A stretch of DNA of 64,000 bases from positions 6,386,001 through 6,450,000 of the forward strand of contig NZ_CP150355.1 of assembly GCF_051521495.1 (NCBI RefSeq), in the 5' to 3' direction. The position numbers and the translations under genes are program-made. This stretch comes from Sorangium sp051521495. GTDB lineage: Bacteria; Myxococcota_A; Polyangia; Polyangiales; Polyangiaceae. Below the pieces are notes generated by a model that did not search any database, was not told where the DNA came from, and saw nothing but the letters and a program-made list of their open reading frames with translations. The stretch's first letter is position 1. Each line of letters starts with the position of its first letter. Shown here one piece after another: positions 1 through 9,000 of the stretch.

Positions 1-3000
1 ATCCGGCGTCGTGTAGCCCGTCAGCGACAGCACGCCCTCGTCCACGGCGTAGAGCGTGACCTCCGCGCGGGCGGGCTGGCCCGCGCGATCGCGGACGTCG
101 ACGTCCACGCGGATCGGATCGCCCGGGCGCACGTCCGTCTTGTCCGCGCGGACGCGCACCGCGAGCCGCTGCGCCTCCGGGTTCACGCGGAGCGGCGCGT
201 AGCCCAGGCGGAACGCCGGCGCGCCCACGTCGGGCCCAGGCGCCCCGCCCTTCCCGGGCGCGGGCGGCGGCTTCGTCCGCCCGCGCACGAGCAGCACCGA
301 CACGAACGCGTTCGGCCGCAGGTCCTCCGTGATCGGGACGTCGATCACGGGCATGGCGCCCGTCAGCGTCACCTTCCGGTGCGCCGAGATCCCGGCGCGC
401 TCGACCGTGACCAGCGCGTCGGCGGAGGCGAACGGCGACTTCACGAGGAGGCGCGCCGTCTGGCCGATCTCGTAGCTATCGCGGTCGGGCACGAGCTCGA
501 CCTTGAGCTCGTCGCTGTCGCCGAAGCCGCCGCCGCCCTCGCCGAGCGCGTAGACCCCGGCGGCGGCGCCGACGGGGTTGCCGCGGCGGTCCTTGGCCGT
601 CGCGTGCAGCAGGTAGTAGCCCCCGGACGGGACCGTGAGCTCGCAGCTCCGCGGCGCCGTCGCCGTCGTGACGCCGCACCGCGCGACGACCTTGTCGACG
701 GGCGCGCTCACGCTCCGGTACGAGCTGCCGCTCTCCTCCCGCGCGAGCGTCCACGTCCGGTGCACGAGCTCGACCCGGACCGCGACCTGCGCGACGCGCG
801 CCCCCTTCGGATCCACCGCGAGGATCTCCGGCCGCAGCACGTCGCCCGCCTTCGCGAAGCGCTCGGGCTCCTTGAGGGCGACGTAGAACTCGGCCGGGTG
901 CACGAGCGCCGTCGAGCTCCCGGCGATCGTCTGCCGCGACACGTCGGTGACCGACGCCTCGCACGTGACGAGCTCGGTGCCGCGCTGCCCGGGCAAGGCG
1001 AGCGCCGCGCCGATCGCCGCCTGCCCGGCCGCGTCGAGCTTCTCGCGCGCGCTCTGCACCTCGAGCTCGCGCGGCGCCTGGTCCCGCAGCGCGTCGGTGA
1101 GCTCGTCCTCGCGGACCGTGAACCCCTCGGTCCCCGGCGGCGAGAACGCCGCCCGCGCGCGCGTTACCGAGAGCCAGGCCTCCGCGTTCGTCATTGGCGC
1201 CCCGAACAGGTAGTCGCCGCGCGCGATCCAGCGCGCCTTGTCGCCGCGGACGTAGCTCGGCCTGTCGCTCTCGACGCCGACCTTGAACTCGGCGGGGCGG
1301 TACTCGGCGACCTCGATGCTGCTCCCCACGTCCGCCCACCCCGCCTGGCCGCCCTCCACCGTGGCGCCGAGGCTGTACGTGCCGAGCCGCGCGCTCTCGG
1401 GGATCTTCACGTCGGCCGAGAACGTGCCGAAGGCGCCGAGCGTCGGCGAGAGGGAGACGAGCGCCTCGCCGTCGGGCCCCTCGACCTTGAGCACGACGCT
1501 CTTGCCGGCCGGCGTCCTCGCCCCGCGCGCGCCCTCCTCGCGGAAGATCCCCTTCACGCGCACCGTGTCGCCCGGCCGGTAGATGCCGCGATCGGAGAAC
1601 ATCATCCCGAACGGGCGCGCCTCGCTGAAGTCGGACGGCGCCCCGAAGCGCCACCCGCTCAGCGAGTCGGCCACGGCGCGGTACGTCCAGTCGTCGCCCG
1701 CGCGCGCGAAGATCACGCCGCGCTCGGGCCCCGACGTGGTCTCCGGTCGGTACGCCGTCGCGGGGACGATCGCGAACCCCTCCGCGTCGGTCGGCACCGC
1801 CGCGGGCGCGGGCGCGCCCGGGGCCCGGATCCACACGCGCGCGCCGGCCACCGGCTCGCCCGTCGACAGGCGCGTTACCCACACGAGCGAGCCGTTCGGT
1901 GACACCTTCGCGCTGATCCCGAGGTCGGTCACCTGCGCGATCACCGCCTCTGAGACGGTGCGCGCGTGCCGCGTCCCGGGCCGGGAGGTGTAGCTGATCC
2001 CGATCGCGAGCGGCCCGCGCTTGCCCTCGCCGCCCAGCACCTCGGCGGCGCGCACCAGGTGCGTCGCCGGCGCGTTCGTCGCGGCGGCCGGGCGCAGGAC
2101 CGATCGCTTGCCGGAGGGCAGCGCCGCGATCTCGCTCATCTTCGGGCTGCGCCCCGGGCTGTGCGGATCGGCCTGCAGCGCGAGGATCGCCGCCTCGGTC
2201 ATCGCGCCGACGGCGAGCGAGAGCTCGCGCACGTTCACGGACACGACGGGGATCTCGCGCCGCTGGGCCGACTCGAACACGCTCCCGGTGAGGCCGATCT
2301 GCGCCTCGGGCCAGCGATCGTCGAAATCGATCTCCTCGGTAACGGCGCCTGCCAGCGCCTGCCCGTGCACGTCGCGCAGCCCGGCGGCCACGCGCACCCG
2401 GTAGCTGCGACCCGGGGCGAAGGCGCCGCCGAGGGAGATGCGGCTCGTGGGCTCGTCGTCCTCGATCCACGATGGCCACCGCAGCTTGACCGCGGGCTCC
2501 ATCGAGATCGCCCGCTTCGCGTCCGCGAGCTTGACGGGGTTCGAGAAGGAGAGCGTAAACCCGCCGTCCGCCGCGCAGCCCCGTCGCGGCGTGTCGCGAT
2601 CGCACTCGGGGCGCAGGGCGCGGAGCGGCCCGTAGGTGCGGTACGTGAACCGCTGCTCCTCGCCGGCCGGCAGCGGCCCCTCGCGGCCGCGGAGGTCCTT
2701 GGCCACGGCGAGCTCGATCTCGCTGTCGCGCGGCAGCGGCGCGCGGGGGACGATCTCGGCGAGCATCTCGTTCTTCGCGTCGGGGCGCCGCACATCGAAC
2801 GCGGCCTTGTCCTTTCGGCCGCCCACCGTGAGGGACACGCTCCGCGCGATCTCGGCGATCTCGACAGGCTGGTTGAACCGGAGCTCGAACCGCGCGTCCG
2901 GCGTGAGGTCGTCCTTGCCCGACCAGGGCTCCACGCGCGCGACAGCCGGCAGCTCGGTGCGGAAGGAGAAGGTGTACGGCGCGGCGAGCGCGCTGCCGTC

Positions 3001-3408
3001 GAGCGCGCGCGTGCCCGCCGGAACCTCGACGGTGAACTCGGTGCCGCGCGGCAGGCGACCTTCGGGGACGAACGTGAGGCCGGTCGTACCGACCCAGCGC
3101 CATCGTCCAGGCGCGGACGGCTTCAGGACCGCGGGCGCGGCGGCCTCGCTGCCCGCGAGATCGAGCGGCCGCATGGGCCGGTTGAAGACCAGGCTGATCT
3201 CGGCGGGGCTCGTGGTCTGACCACGGGGCGCGCCGAACACCACCGCGAACGGCCCTGCCGCGGCCTTTCCGCCCTGCTCGACCGCGCCGGGAGCGAGCGT
3301 CCCTCTAGGCGGGACGTTGGGAGCGCGCGCTCCCTGCACGCACGCCAGGCTGAGGGCGATGGCCGCGAGGGCGGCGGGCGCGAATCGGAGGCGCAGAGCG
3401 ACGGACAT
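1..3408 (-). CDS. alpha-2-macroglobulin family lipoprotein (N-terminal 1136 residues, 3' end outside window)
   Basis: The ATG at 3408 opens a frame without stops to the window edge. Residues 1-23 are a lipoprotein signal peptide ending in a LSLAC lipobox, so the mature protein should be membrane-anchored. An Ig-like big domain follows (SPAEISLVFNRPM, about 65-150), then a second one (about 160-250). Further on come MG-type macroglobulin beta-sandwich domains with the segment FSDRGIYRPGDTVRVKGIF, which is characteristic of bacterial A2M (YfhM-like) proteins, and near the edge a TLYAVDEGVLSLTGY block that precedes the bait and thioester part. Bacterial A2Ms are thought to trap attacking proteases in the periplasm. 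The thioester motif CxEQ would lie outside the window, so its presence is unknown. No penicillin-binding-protein partner (pbpC) is visible nearby. Confidence 0.85.
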   Translation of the reverse strand, partial: MSVALRLRFAPAALAAIALSLACVQGARAPNVPPRGTLAPGAVEQGGKAAAGPFAVVFGAPRGQTTSPAEISLVFNRPMRPLDLAGSEAAAPAVLKPSAPGRWRWVGTTGLTFVPEGRLPRGTEFTVEVPAGTRALDGSALAAPYTFSFRTELPAVARVEPWSGKDDLTPDARFELRFNQPVEIAEIARSVSLTVGGRKDKAAFDVRRPDAKNEMLAEIVPRAPLPRDSEIELAVAKDLRGREGPLPAGEEQRFTYRTYGPLRALRPECDRDTPRRGCAADGGFTLSFSNPVKLADAKRAISMEPAVKLRWPSWIEDDEPTSRISLGGAFAPGRSYRVRVAAGLRDVHGQALAGAVTEEIDFDDRWPEAQIGLTGSVFESAQRREIPVVSVNVRELSLAVGAMTEAAILALQADPHSPGRSPKMSEIAALPSGKRSVLRPAAATNAPATHLVRAAEVLGGEGKRGPLAIGISYTSRPGTRHARTVSEAVIAQVTDLGISAKVSPNGSLVWVTRLSTGEPVAGARVWIRAPGAPAPAAVPTDAEGFAIVPATAYRPETTSGPERGVIFARAGDDWTYRAVADSLSGWRFGAPSDFSEARPFGMMFSDRGIYRPGDTVRVKGIFREEGARGARTPAGKSVVLKVEGPDGEALVSLSPTLGAFGTFSADVKIPESARLGTYSLGATVEGGQAGWADVGSSIEVAEYRPAEFKVGVESDRPSYVRGDKARWIARGDYLFGAPMTNAEAWLSVTRARAAFSPPGTEGFTVREDELTDALRDQAPRELEVQSAREKLDAAGQAAIGAALALPGQRGTELVTCEASVTDVSRQTIAGSSTALVHPAEFYVALKEPERFAKAGDVLRPEILAVDPKGARVAQVAVRVELVHRTWTLAREESGSSYRSVSAPVDKVVARCGVTTATAPRSCELTVPSGGYYLLHATAKDRRGNPVGAAAGVYALGEGGGGFGDSDELKVELVPDRDSYEIGQTARLLVKSPFASADALVTVERAGISAHRKVTLTGAMPVIDVPITEDLRPNAFVSVLLVRGRTKPPPAPGKGGAPGPDVGAPAFRLGYAPLRVNPEAQRLAVRVRADKTDVRPGDPIRVDVDVRDRAGQPARAEVTLYAVDEGVLSLTGYTTPD

Positions 3409-3604
3409 GGCCCCGACTCAGCAATGGGGATGCCGCGGGCGCAAGAGGCGAGCTAGCCGCGGAAGCCGGGCGCGCGTGTGGCAGGCGAGACACACCCGGA
3501 GAGCGCCGGTGACGCGAAGGAGCCTGGGCTCTGGCCGCAGCCGCTGCAGCACGACGGACGTCCGCAAGGCGGGGACCAGCGCCGTGCTGGCCGACGTCGT
3601 GAGT

Positions 3605-6034
3605 CTAGGGCGCGATATCGAAGGCGTGCTTCGCCGCCCACACCGTGGTGGCGCGCATGTAGTACGGCGCGCGGATGCTGCCGTTGGCCTCCCAGGCCTC
3701 CGGCGTGCGGAACCACAGGCCGTCGGTCTTCCAGATCGTGTCGACCAGGCTCGCGCCGATCTCGCCTGCCTGCTGGGCGAGCCCCTCCTGGATCATGCCG
3801 GACACCACGCCCCACGAGGTGCCGACCCAGCACTCCCGCGTCTGGTTGGTCGACTGATCGACCGAGCCGGAGGCGTTCATGACGTTGACGACGCCGCGGG
3901 TCCCTCCATCGAACCGCTTGAAGTTGTTCTCGTAGATCTTCGTGAACGCCGACACCGCGTGGCTCGGGTCGACGATCGGCGGCAGCCCGAGGGCGCGCGC
4001 GTACCACTGGCCCGCGAGCTGATCCGACATGATCCGGGTCGTGTTGTTGCCGGAGCTCCCCGTGTCGATCTTGTAATACGCCCCCGTCCAGAGCTTCGAC
4101 TCGAAGCCGCTCTTCGCCTGGTCGAACCATGTCTGGTAGGTGCTCGCGAGCGAGGTGTCACCGGCCGCGGTCGCCAGCTCCTTCGCGGCCTCGCTGGCGG
4201 CGAGGAAGAGGCCCCCGCAATACGCGGTGTTTCCGTGCAGATCCATGTCGTCGTACGTCTGGTCGATGCCGTTGCTCTCCGGCAGCCCGTCCCCGTCGCC
4301 GTCCTGGCCCTTCACCTTCTGCATCGCCGTCTTCACGGCGGGCCAGCAGTAATCGAGGAACGCCTTGTCGGTCTTCCCGGTGAGCGCCCAGTCGCGATAG
4401 ACCATCAGGACCAGCTTGGAGTTGAGGTCCTTCCAGTTGGTCGAGTCGCGGTACGTGTACGCGTTCCACTTGCGGAAGACGCTGTCGGTGTCCCCGAAAT
4501 CGTGCGCGGTCGTTCCGAGCGCGCGCGGCCTGTCGGAGCGCGTGGTCGCCACGCTGTCACAGAACTGCCGCACCTCCTGCTTGTCGATCTCCGGCCAGAG
4601 CGAGAACAGGGCCCATGAGCCGTAAAAGCGCACGTCCGACGTCCCGTAAAACGGGTAGATGTACGACTCGAGGCTGGTGAACATGTCCTCGTCCGGGTCG
4701 TCGGGCTGGCCGGACGCCGCCCCGGCCTCCCAATAGGTGCCCGCGATGGCGTAGTAGTAAAGCTCGTTGAACAGAGCGCCCTTGAGCCACTCCGGGTACT
4801 TCGGGTCGTCGAGCACGCTGGCCTGCCAGTCCTGGATCGCCCAGAGCCACGGCTCGTGCTGGGCGAGCGCCTCCGCCGCGATCGCCCACGAGGCGTTCCC
4901 CATCCGCCCGAAGTGGCGCGTGTACGCGCGGTACCACTTGTCCCCCGAACCGGCCTGCGTCACCGGGATATCCCACGCGAGCACGATCGGCACGATGGCG
5001 CTCTTCCCCGGCTCCACCGTGGCCTTGAACGCGATGGCCCCGAGCGAGTGCGCCCCCGTCGTGTTGGCGAGCGTGCCGTCGTTGGCGAGCTCGCTCTGCA
5101 GGGCAGCGACGCTGTCGGCGGACTGGTACGAGACGACCACGCCCGGCGCGCTCCGGCTCGCGAGCGTGAACTCTCCCTGTCCCTCGGCGTTCGGCGCCCC
5201 GCCGCCGCGCGTGAGGACCAGGCCGACGTCGTCGCCGGAGGTCTGGACCATGGCCCCGTTGCCGCCGTGATCGTTCTTCCAGGTCAGCATCACGGCGACG
5301 TCGCACGGCGCCCCGGTCGGATTCGTGATCTCCCACCGATAGACGCCGACCGGATAGCTTGTGGTCTTGTAGTCTCCCGGGATGATGGGGCTGTATTGTT
5401 CGACCTTCACTTTGCAGGGGAACGCCGCGCCGTGGTAATCGACCCACGAGCGCGGAAACAGCGAGGAGTACGTCGCCTGCCCCTGGCCGAGGCCGTCCTT
5501 GTCGAGGCGCTTCGTCTCTGCGGTGCCGCCTTCGGCCTTCTGGTACATGAAGAAGCCCGCGTTACCGTCGACGGTCTGGTCGTTGTTCCCGATATCGAGG
5601 CGACCCTTGTAGAACTTGCCGTCGAACCGCCAGGTGATCGTCCCGGCCCCGAAGCCGCCGATGGGCGCGCCGTCTTCATAGACGCCGTCGGTGATACCCC
5701 TGCTCCACGCCTGAGCCGGGATGGAGATCGGCTCGCCCGGCACGTGTGCCGGCGGGCCGCCGCCGTCGTTGCCGCCGGCGCCGGCCGCGGGCGGAGCGCC
5801 GCCCGTGCCCGCTTCTCCCCCGGAGCTGCTCGCAGGGCCCTGACCCGCTCCCGCTCCGGCGCCGGTTCCGGTTCCGGCGCTGGCGCCGGTGCCGGCGCCG
5901 CCCGGGCCCGATCCGCCGTCCGACGAGGACGAGCCCGAGCCACCTCCACCGCACGAGGCGGCTGTCGCCACGACAAGGACGGCACCGGCAGCGACGACAC
6001 CCAGGGAGCGTAGTGGGATAAGGGGCAATGTCAT
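3605..6034 (-). CDS. GH116-family glycosidase, lipoprotein (GBA2-like beta-glucosidase/glucosylceramidase)
   Basis: The chosen ATG at 6034 directly precedes a lipoprotein signal peptide (lipobox AASC near residue 28); an upstream ATG at 6070 would add 12 residues. A Gly/Ser/Ala-rich linker (about 30-85) leads into a beta-sandwich N-domain with SRGITDGVYEDGAPIGGFG, typical of the GBA2 N-terminal domain. The (alpha/alpha)6 catalytic domain follows. Family landmarks are SLESYIYPFYGTSDVRFY with the candidate nucleophile E456, the motif DQTYDD at 591-596 holding the candidate acid/base aspartate, and AYCGGLFLAA just after it. The C-terminus carries RECWVGTSWGVV and RAPYYMRATTVWA, also GH116-like. 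It probably hydrolyses a beta-glucoside, beta-xyloside or glycolipid outside the cell; substrate cannot be read from sequence. It follows the 6295-7275 gene on the same strand but is separated from it by a strong hairpin. Confidence 0.85.
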   Translation of the reverse strand: MTLPLIPLRSLGVVAAGAVLVVATAASCGGGGSGSSSSDGGSGPGGAGTGASAGTGTGAGAGAGQGPASSSGGEAGTGGAPPAAGAGGNDGGGPPAHVPGEPISIPAQAWSRGITDGVYEDGAPIGGFGAGTITWRFDGKFYKGRLDIGNNDQTVDGNAGFFMYQKAEGGTAETKRLDKDGLGQGQATYSSLFPRSWVDYHGAAFPCKVKVEQYSPIIPGDYKTTSYPVGVYRWEITNPTGAPCDVAVMLTWKNDHGGNGAMVQTSGDDVGLVLTRGGGAPNAEGQGEFTLASRSAPGVVVSYQSADSVAALQSELANDGTLANTTGAHSLGAIAFKATVEPGKSAIVPIVLAWDIPVTQAGSGDKWYRAYTRHFGRMGNASWAIAAEALAQHEPWLWAIQDWQASVLDDPKYPEWLKGALFNELYYYAIAGTYWEAGAASGQPDDPDEDMFTSLESYIYPFYGTSDVRFYGSWALFSLWPEIDKQEVRQFCDSVATTRSDRPRALGTTAHDFGDTDSVFRKWNAYTYRDSTNWKDLNSKLVLMVYRDWALTGKTDKAFLDYCWPAVKTAMQKVKGQDGDGDGLPESNGIDQTYDDMDLHGNTAYCGGLFLAASEAAKELATAAGDTSLASTYQTWFDQAKSGFESKLWTGAYYKIDTGSSGNNTTRIMSDQLAGQWYARALGLPPIVDPSHAVSAFTKIYENNFKRFDGGTRGVVNVMNASGSVDQSTNQTRECWVGTSWGVVSGMIQEGLAQQAGEIGASLVDTIWKTDGLWFRTPEAWEANGSIRAPYYMRATTVWAAKHAFDIAP

Positions 6035-6273
6035 GACCGCGAGCATAAGCGGATCGCGGGCGCACGTCACCGTGCCAATGGCGACGCATTCACTTCGTTA
6101 CCGCTGGAAGATTCCGTCGTTTCGGAGGCGAAATCAATGTTCGCGCGCCGCTCTTCACCTGAGCTGCCTTAACGCGACGCAAAATGCCCAGGGCATTTTC
6201 TACGGCTTATGGATCGAGCGCGCGAGCGAGACCAGCGCGCATCGTTGTCGTCGCCAGCCTTGCTTCGCCGCGC

Positions 6274-6318
6274 GCGGTCATGGACACGTGGCGCTCAGCG
6301 CCAGGTGTCCATGACCGC
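6274..6318. terminator. 45-bp near-perfect palindrome across a stop codon, likely intrinsic hairpin terminator
   Basis: Arms 6274-6295 and 6297-6318 pair over 22 bp with one mismatch and a one-base centre. The right arm encodes the last codons of the minus-strand gene ending at 6295, so half of the hairpin is coding. There is no U-run after it. It probably ends the transcript of that gene before the glycosidase gene. Confidence 0.55.
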
Positions 6319-7275
6319 ATCAATCCAGTCGCGCGCATCGCGGAAGGCGGGATCTTGCTCGATGTGCAGGAAGCGCCCGCTGTAGCTCGCCGCGGCGCGG
6401 CCGCAGACCTGGCTCGTGGGAACGCCGTTGAGGAGCCTGCCTTGAACGTTGGTCGTCGCGTTCAGCGAGCAATCGCTGCTGCCTGGGACGCCGACCCGCC
6501 ATGTGGGCTTGCGAGCGAGCAAATTGCGCGTGAGCTCCACTATCTTGTCACCCCTGGCGGGGGCGACGTCCATGCCGTGAGAGGCGAACACGTCTTCTGC
6601 GCAGGTGTCCCTCGCCATGCCGTGCCACTCGATGGCCCACCAGGGCCTCGATCCGTAAAAGGCCGCGAGCTCCTGAAAGGTAGCGTGGAATGCGTTCGTC
6701 ACGTCATGGGCCACGTCCGAGGCCAGGTACGAGCTCTGGCAAACGCTGTCGTCGAAGCTCGCGTCGCGGTGGGCGCCGGCCATCAGGAAGCTGCGGGATC
6801 TCGTCGCCTTGAAGATGGATATGGCCTGGATCTCCGTCTCCAGGTCCGCCGTCGCATGCGGCGCCGAGTGGGAGAGCTCTCGCTCCGCTGCCGCGTCCAC
6901 GATGAACGTGCCCAGGCCGAGATCGACGATTCCGTCGCTGTTCCGATCGGCGACCTCCATGAGCACACAGTACCTGCGCCCGTTACCGGCGTCGCGGAGG
7001 AGCCGTATCCGCGCGGACGACAGACTGGACGGAAGCAGGAGATTGCAGCTGCCGCCCATCATGGCGCGAACGACGCTCCGCCATGCGGTCATCTGCGTCG
7101 AGCTCGGGGCGACGAAGATGCCTGAGTCCCTGCCGGGCATCTGATCGCGAATGCACGTCACGAGGGCCTCCAGGGTCGCGCTCGATGAGCAGGTCAGCTC
7201 CGCCGACGCCGCCGGGCGCGACGCCATGAGGACGCCGGCGCCGAGCATGCACCAAATCGATTGTTCGAACCGCAT
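6295..7275 (-). CDS. secreted protein of unknown function with His/Asp-rich conserved-looking core
   Basis: 326 residues with an N-terminal signal peptide (residues 1-25, cleavage near ASA-EL). The start is supported by a GGAGG about 10 bases upstream of ATG 7275. The mature protein has several cysteines (TCSSSA, VTCIRD, GGSCN, RYCVL, DTCAEDV, SSDCS, SQVCG) that could form disulfides, consistent with export. A possible metal-ligand constellation is visible: SAPHATADLETE, LMAGAHRDAS, VAHDV and AIEWHGMA. This recalls zinc amidohydrolase or peptidase folds, but I cannot assign a family. The segment DRNSDGIVDLG may bind calcium. It lies upstream of the secreted glycosidase on the same strand, separated by the hairpin at 6274-6318. 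Confidence 0.7.
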   Translation of the reverse strand: MRFEQSIWCMLGAGVLMASRPAASAELTCSSSATLEALVTCIRDQMPGRDSGIFVAPSSTQMTAWRSVVRAMMGGSCNLLLPSSLSSARIRLLRDAGNGRRYCVLMEVADRNSDGIVDLGLGTFIVDAAAERELSHSAPHATADLETEIQAISIFKATRSRSFLMAGAHRDASFDDSVCQSSYLASDVAHDVTNAFHATFQELAAFYGSRPWWAIEWHGMARDTCAEDVFASHGMDVAPARGDKIVELTRNLLARKPTWRVGVPGSSDCSLNATTNVQGRLLNGVPTSQVCGRAAASYSGRFLHIEQDPAFRDARDWIDAVMDTWR

Positions 7276-7899
7276 GACAGCCTTACCTCCAGTCAGGGGT
7301 TTACGGGTGGGATCGATCGGCGGTCATCTGCGCGGCACGCTGTGCACGTGGGCACAGGAACGAGGCTCACTTAGGCCGTGGGCCTGAGGAATCCGCTTGA
7401 ATTTTTCGAAAATTCACAGGGAGGCGGGGAGACGGAGAGTAAAATCTCAAAAAAAAACACCCCCCGCCTCCCTGTTCAATTTCCCGCTGTAAAGGGGCAC
7501 AAAATGGGGGGATTCCCCGGGCCGTGGGCCTCACGGCGCGGTCCTCGGCATTCACAGATCTTTCAGGTGCGCGAGCGCTCGCCGCTCTCTTCACCGTCTA
7601 CGCGATGATCGCCAAGCAACATCACCGGCCGGCGATGGCGGGTGCAAGGCGAAGACCGCCGCGCTGTGCGAACCGTTCGCGGTCGCCGCGGCCACCACAT
7701 CGCAGCGCGGCCACCACATCACAGCATCACTCAACCAGGTGCCGCTCCTCCGGGGCGTCGCCCGCAGGACGACGGCGCGTCACCCGCCGGCCGGAGCGGG
7801 CGTCCAGGCAGGCGCGAGACGCCCGCGCTATCCATTCTTTCACGACCCGCAAGTTCCCCGAAACCACGTGGAAATAATGGAAGCCTTATCCTCGCAAGC
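7276..7899. other. 624-bp intergenic region, no gene seen; contains MITE-like element
   Basis: Divergent spacer between the secreted-protein gene (minus) and the ABC permease gene (plus). Open frames here are short, lack a ribosome site and have no recognisable content. The only clear structure is the inverted-repeat element at 7386-7519. Confidence 0.6.
7374..7531. mobile_element. candidate 134-bp MITE-like element with 12-bp flanking direct repeats
   Basis: A 12-bp direct repeat GGCCGTGGGCCT occurs at 7374-7385 and again at 7520-7531. Immediately inside are near-perfect 9-bp terminal inverted repeats (7386-7394 and 7510-7518, 8 of 9 pairs). Further inside a perfect 14-bp inverted repeat pairs 7416-7429 with 7462-7475 around an A-rich loop. 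The interior is much more AT-rich than its surroundings, including an A9 run. This organisation fits a small non-autonomous insertion with target duplication, or a foldback RNA element. No transposase is encoded. Confidence 0.5.
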
Positions 7900-9000
7900 G
7901 TGAAAGTCATCTCGCACGGGCTGGTCGGGCGTGAGACGACCGAAGCAATCGCCATCCCCATCGGGGCTCTCGCGGCCTCGCTCCTCGTGTTCGGCGCGTT
8001 CGTGGCCGCCCAGGGGGCGAACCCCTTGAGCGTCTATTACGACATGGGCCGCGGCGCCTTCGGCACGTGGTTCTCGTTCCAGAACACCCTCCTTCGGGCC
8101 GCGCCGCTCATGCTGACCGCGCTCTGCACGGCGCTCCCGGCGCGCCTCGGCCTGATCGTCATTGGCGGCGAGGGCGCGCTCGTCATGGGCGGGCTCTCGG
8201 CAGCGTCGGCGGCGCTGGCCGCTCGGGCGTGGGGCGCGCCGCCCGCCGCAGCGCTCGCCGCGATGCTGCTCTCCGGGCTCGCCGCCGGAGCCCTCTGGAT
8301 CGGCCTCGCCGGCGCGCTCCGCGTCTACCGCGGCGTGAGCGAGACGATCAGCAGCCTGCTCCTCAACTACATCGGGATCGCGATCTTGAACCACCTCGTC
8401 GAGGGCCCGCTGCGCGACCCGGCGAGCCTGAACAAGCCCTCGACCGCCTCCATCGGCGCCGAGAACGCGCTGGGGAGCCTGCCCGGCCTCGAGGTCCACT
8501 GGGGCCTCGCCTACGGGGTGCTCGCCTGCGCGCTCTGTTATGGGCTCATGCACCGGACGACGTTCGGCTTCGGCGCGGCGATGAGCGGCGGCAACGTCCG
8601 CGCGGCGCTGCTCGCCGGCCTGCCGGTCAAGCGCCTCGTCGTGCTCACCTGCGCGCTCGCCGGCGCGTGCGCGGGGCTCGCCGGCATGGTGGAGGTCGCG
8701 GCGGTCCACGGCCGGGCCAACGCGTCGCTGATCAGCGGGTATGGCTACACCGGCATCCTCGTCGCGTTCATCGCGCGCCACAACCCGCTCGCGATCATGC
8801 CGGTCGCCCTCCTGCTCGGAGGTATCGGCGCGAGCGGCGGCCTCCTGCAGCGGACAGCGCGGCTCCCCGACGCGACGGTGAGCGTGCTCCAGGGGATCCT
8901 GTTCATCGCGATCCTCGCGAGCGAGACGCTGTATGGCCGCTCCCTCACTGCCCGCGAGCCCAAGATCCGTCAGGCGGCTCCGGCGCCTTCGGTGGCATGA
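7900..9000 (+). CDS. ABC transporter permease, BMP/nucleoside-type (branched-chain-like fold)
   Basis: 366 residues from GTG 7900, the first start next to the hydrophobic region; the longer frame upstream has no membrane content or ribosome site. About ten hydrophobic segments are seen. The family hallmark of YufP/RnsC-like permeases is present: the segment ALPARLGLIVIGGEGALVMGG and the coupling stretch GVSETISSLLLNYI. It should form the heterodimeric inner-membrane channel with the next gene, which begins inside its stop codon (ATGA overlap). The family imports nucleosides, purines and other small heterocycles or ureides with a BMP-type binding protein. The flanking cysteine hydrolases suggest a ureide substrate here. 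Confidence 0.88.
   Translation: MKVISHGLVGRETTEAIAIPIGALAASLLVFGAFVAAQGANPLSVYYDMGRGAFGTWFSFQNTLLRAAPLMLTALCTALPARLGLIVIGGEGALVMGGLSAASAALAARAWGAPPAAALAAMLLSGLAAGALWIGLAGALRVYRGVSETISSLLLNYIGIAILNHLVEGPLRDPASLNKPSTASIGAENALGSLPGLEVHWGLAYGVLACALCYGLMHRTTFGFGAAMSGGNVRAALLAGLPVKRLVVLTCALAGACAGLAGMVEVAAVHGRANASLISGYGYTGILVAFIARHNPLAIMPVALLLGGIGASGGLLQRTARLPDATVSVLQGILFIAILASETLYGRSLTAREPKIRQAAPAPSVA

Noticed and set aside
476..3103. Long Arg/Ala-rich frame inside the alpha-2-macroglobulin gene.
   Set aside because: It is an alternative-frame shadow; the true frame gives recognisable A2M motifs and a lipoprotein signal from 3408 to the window edge.
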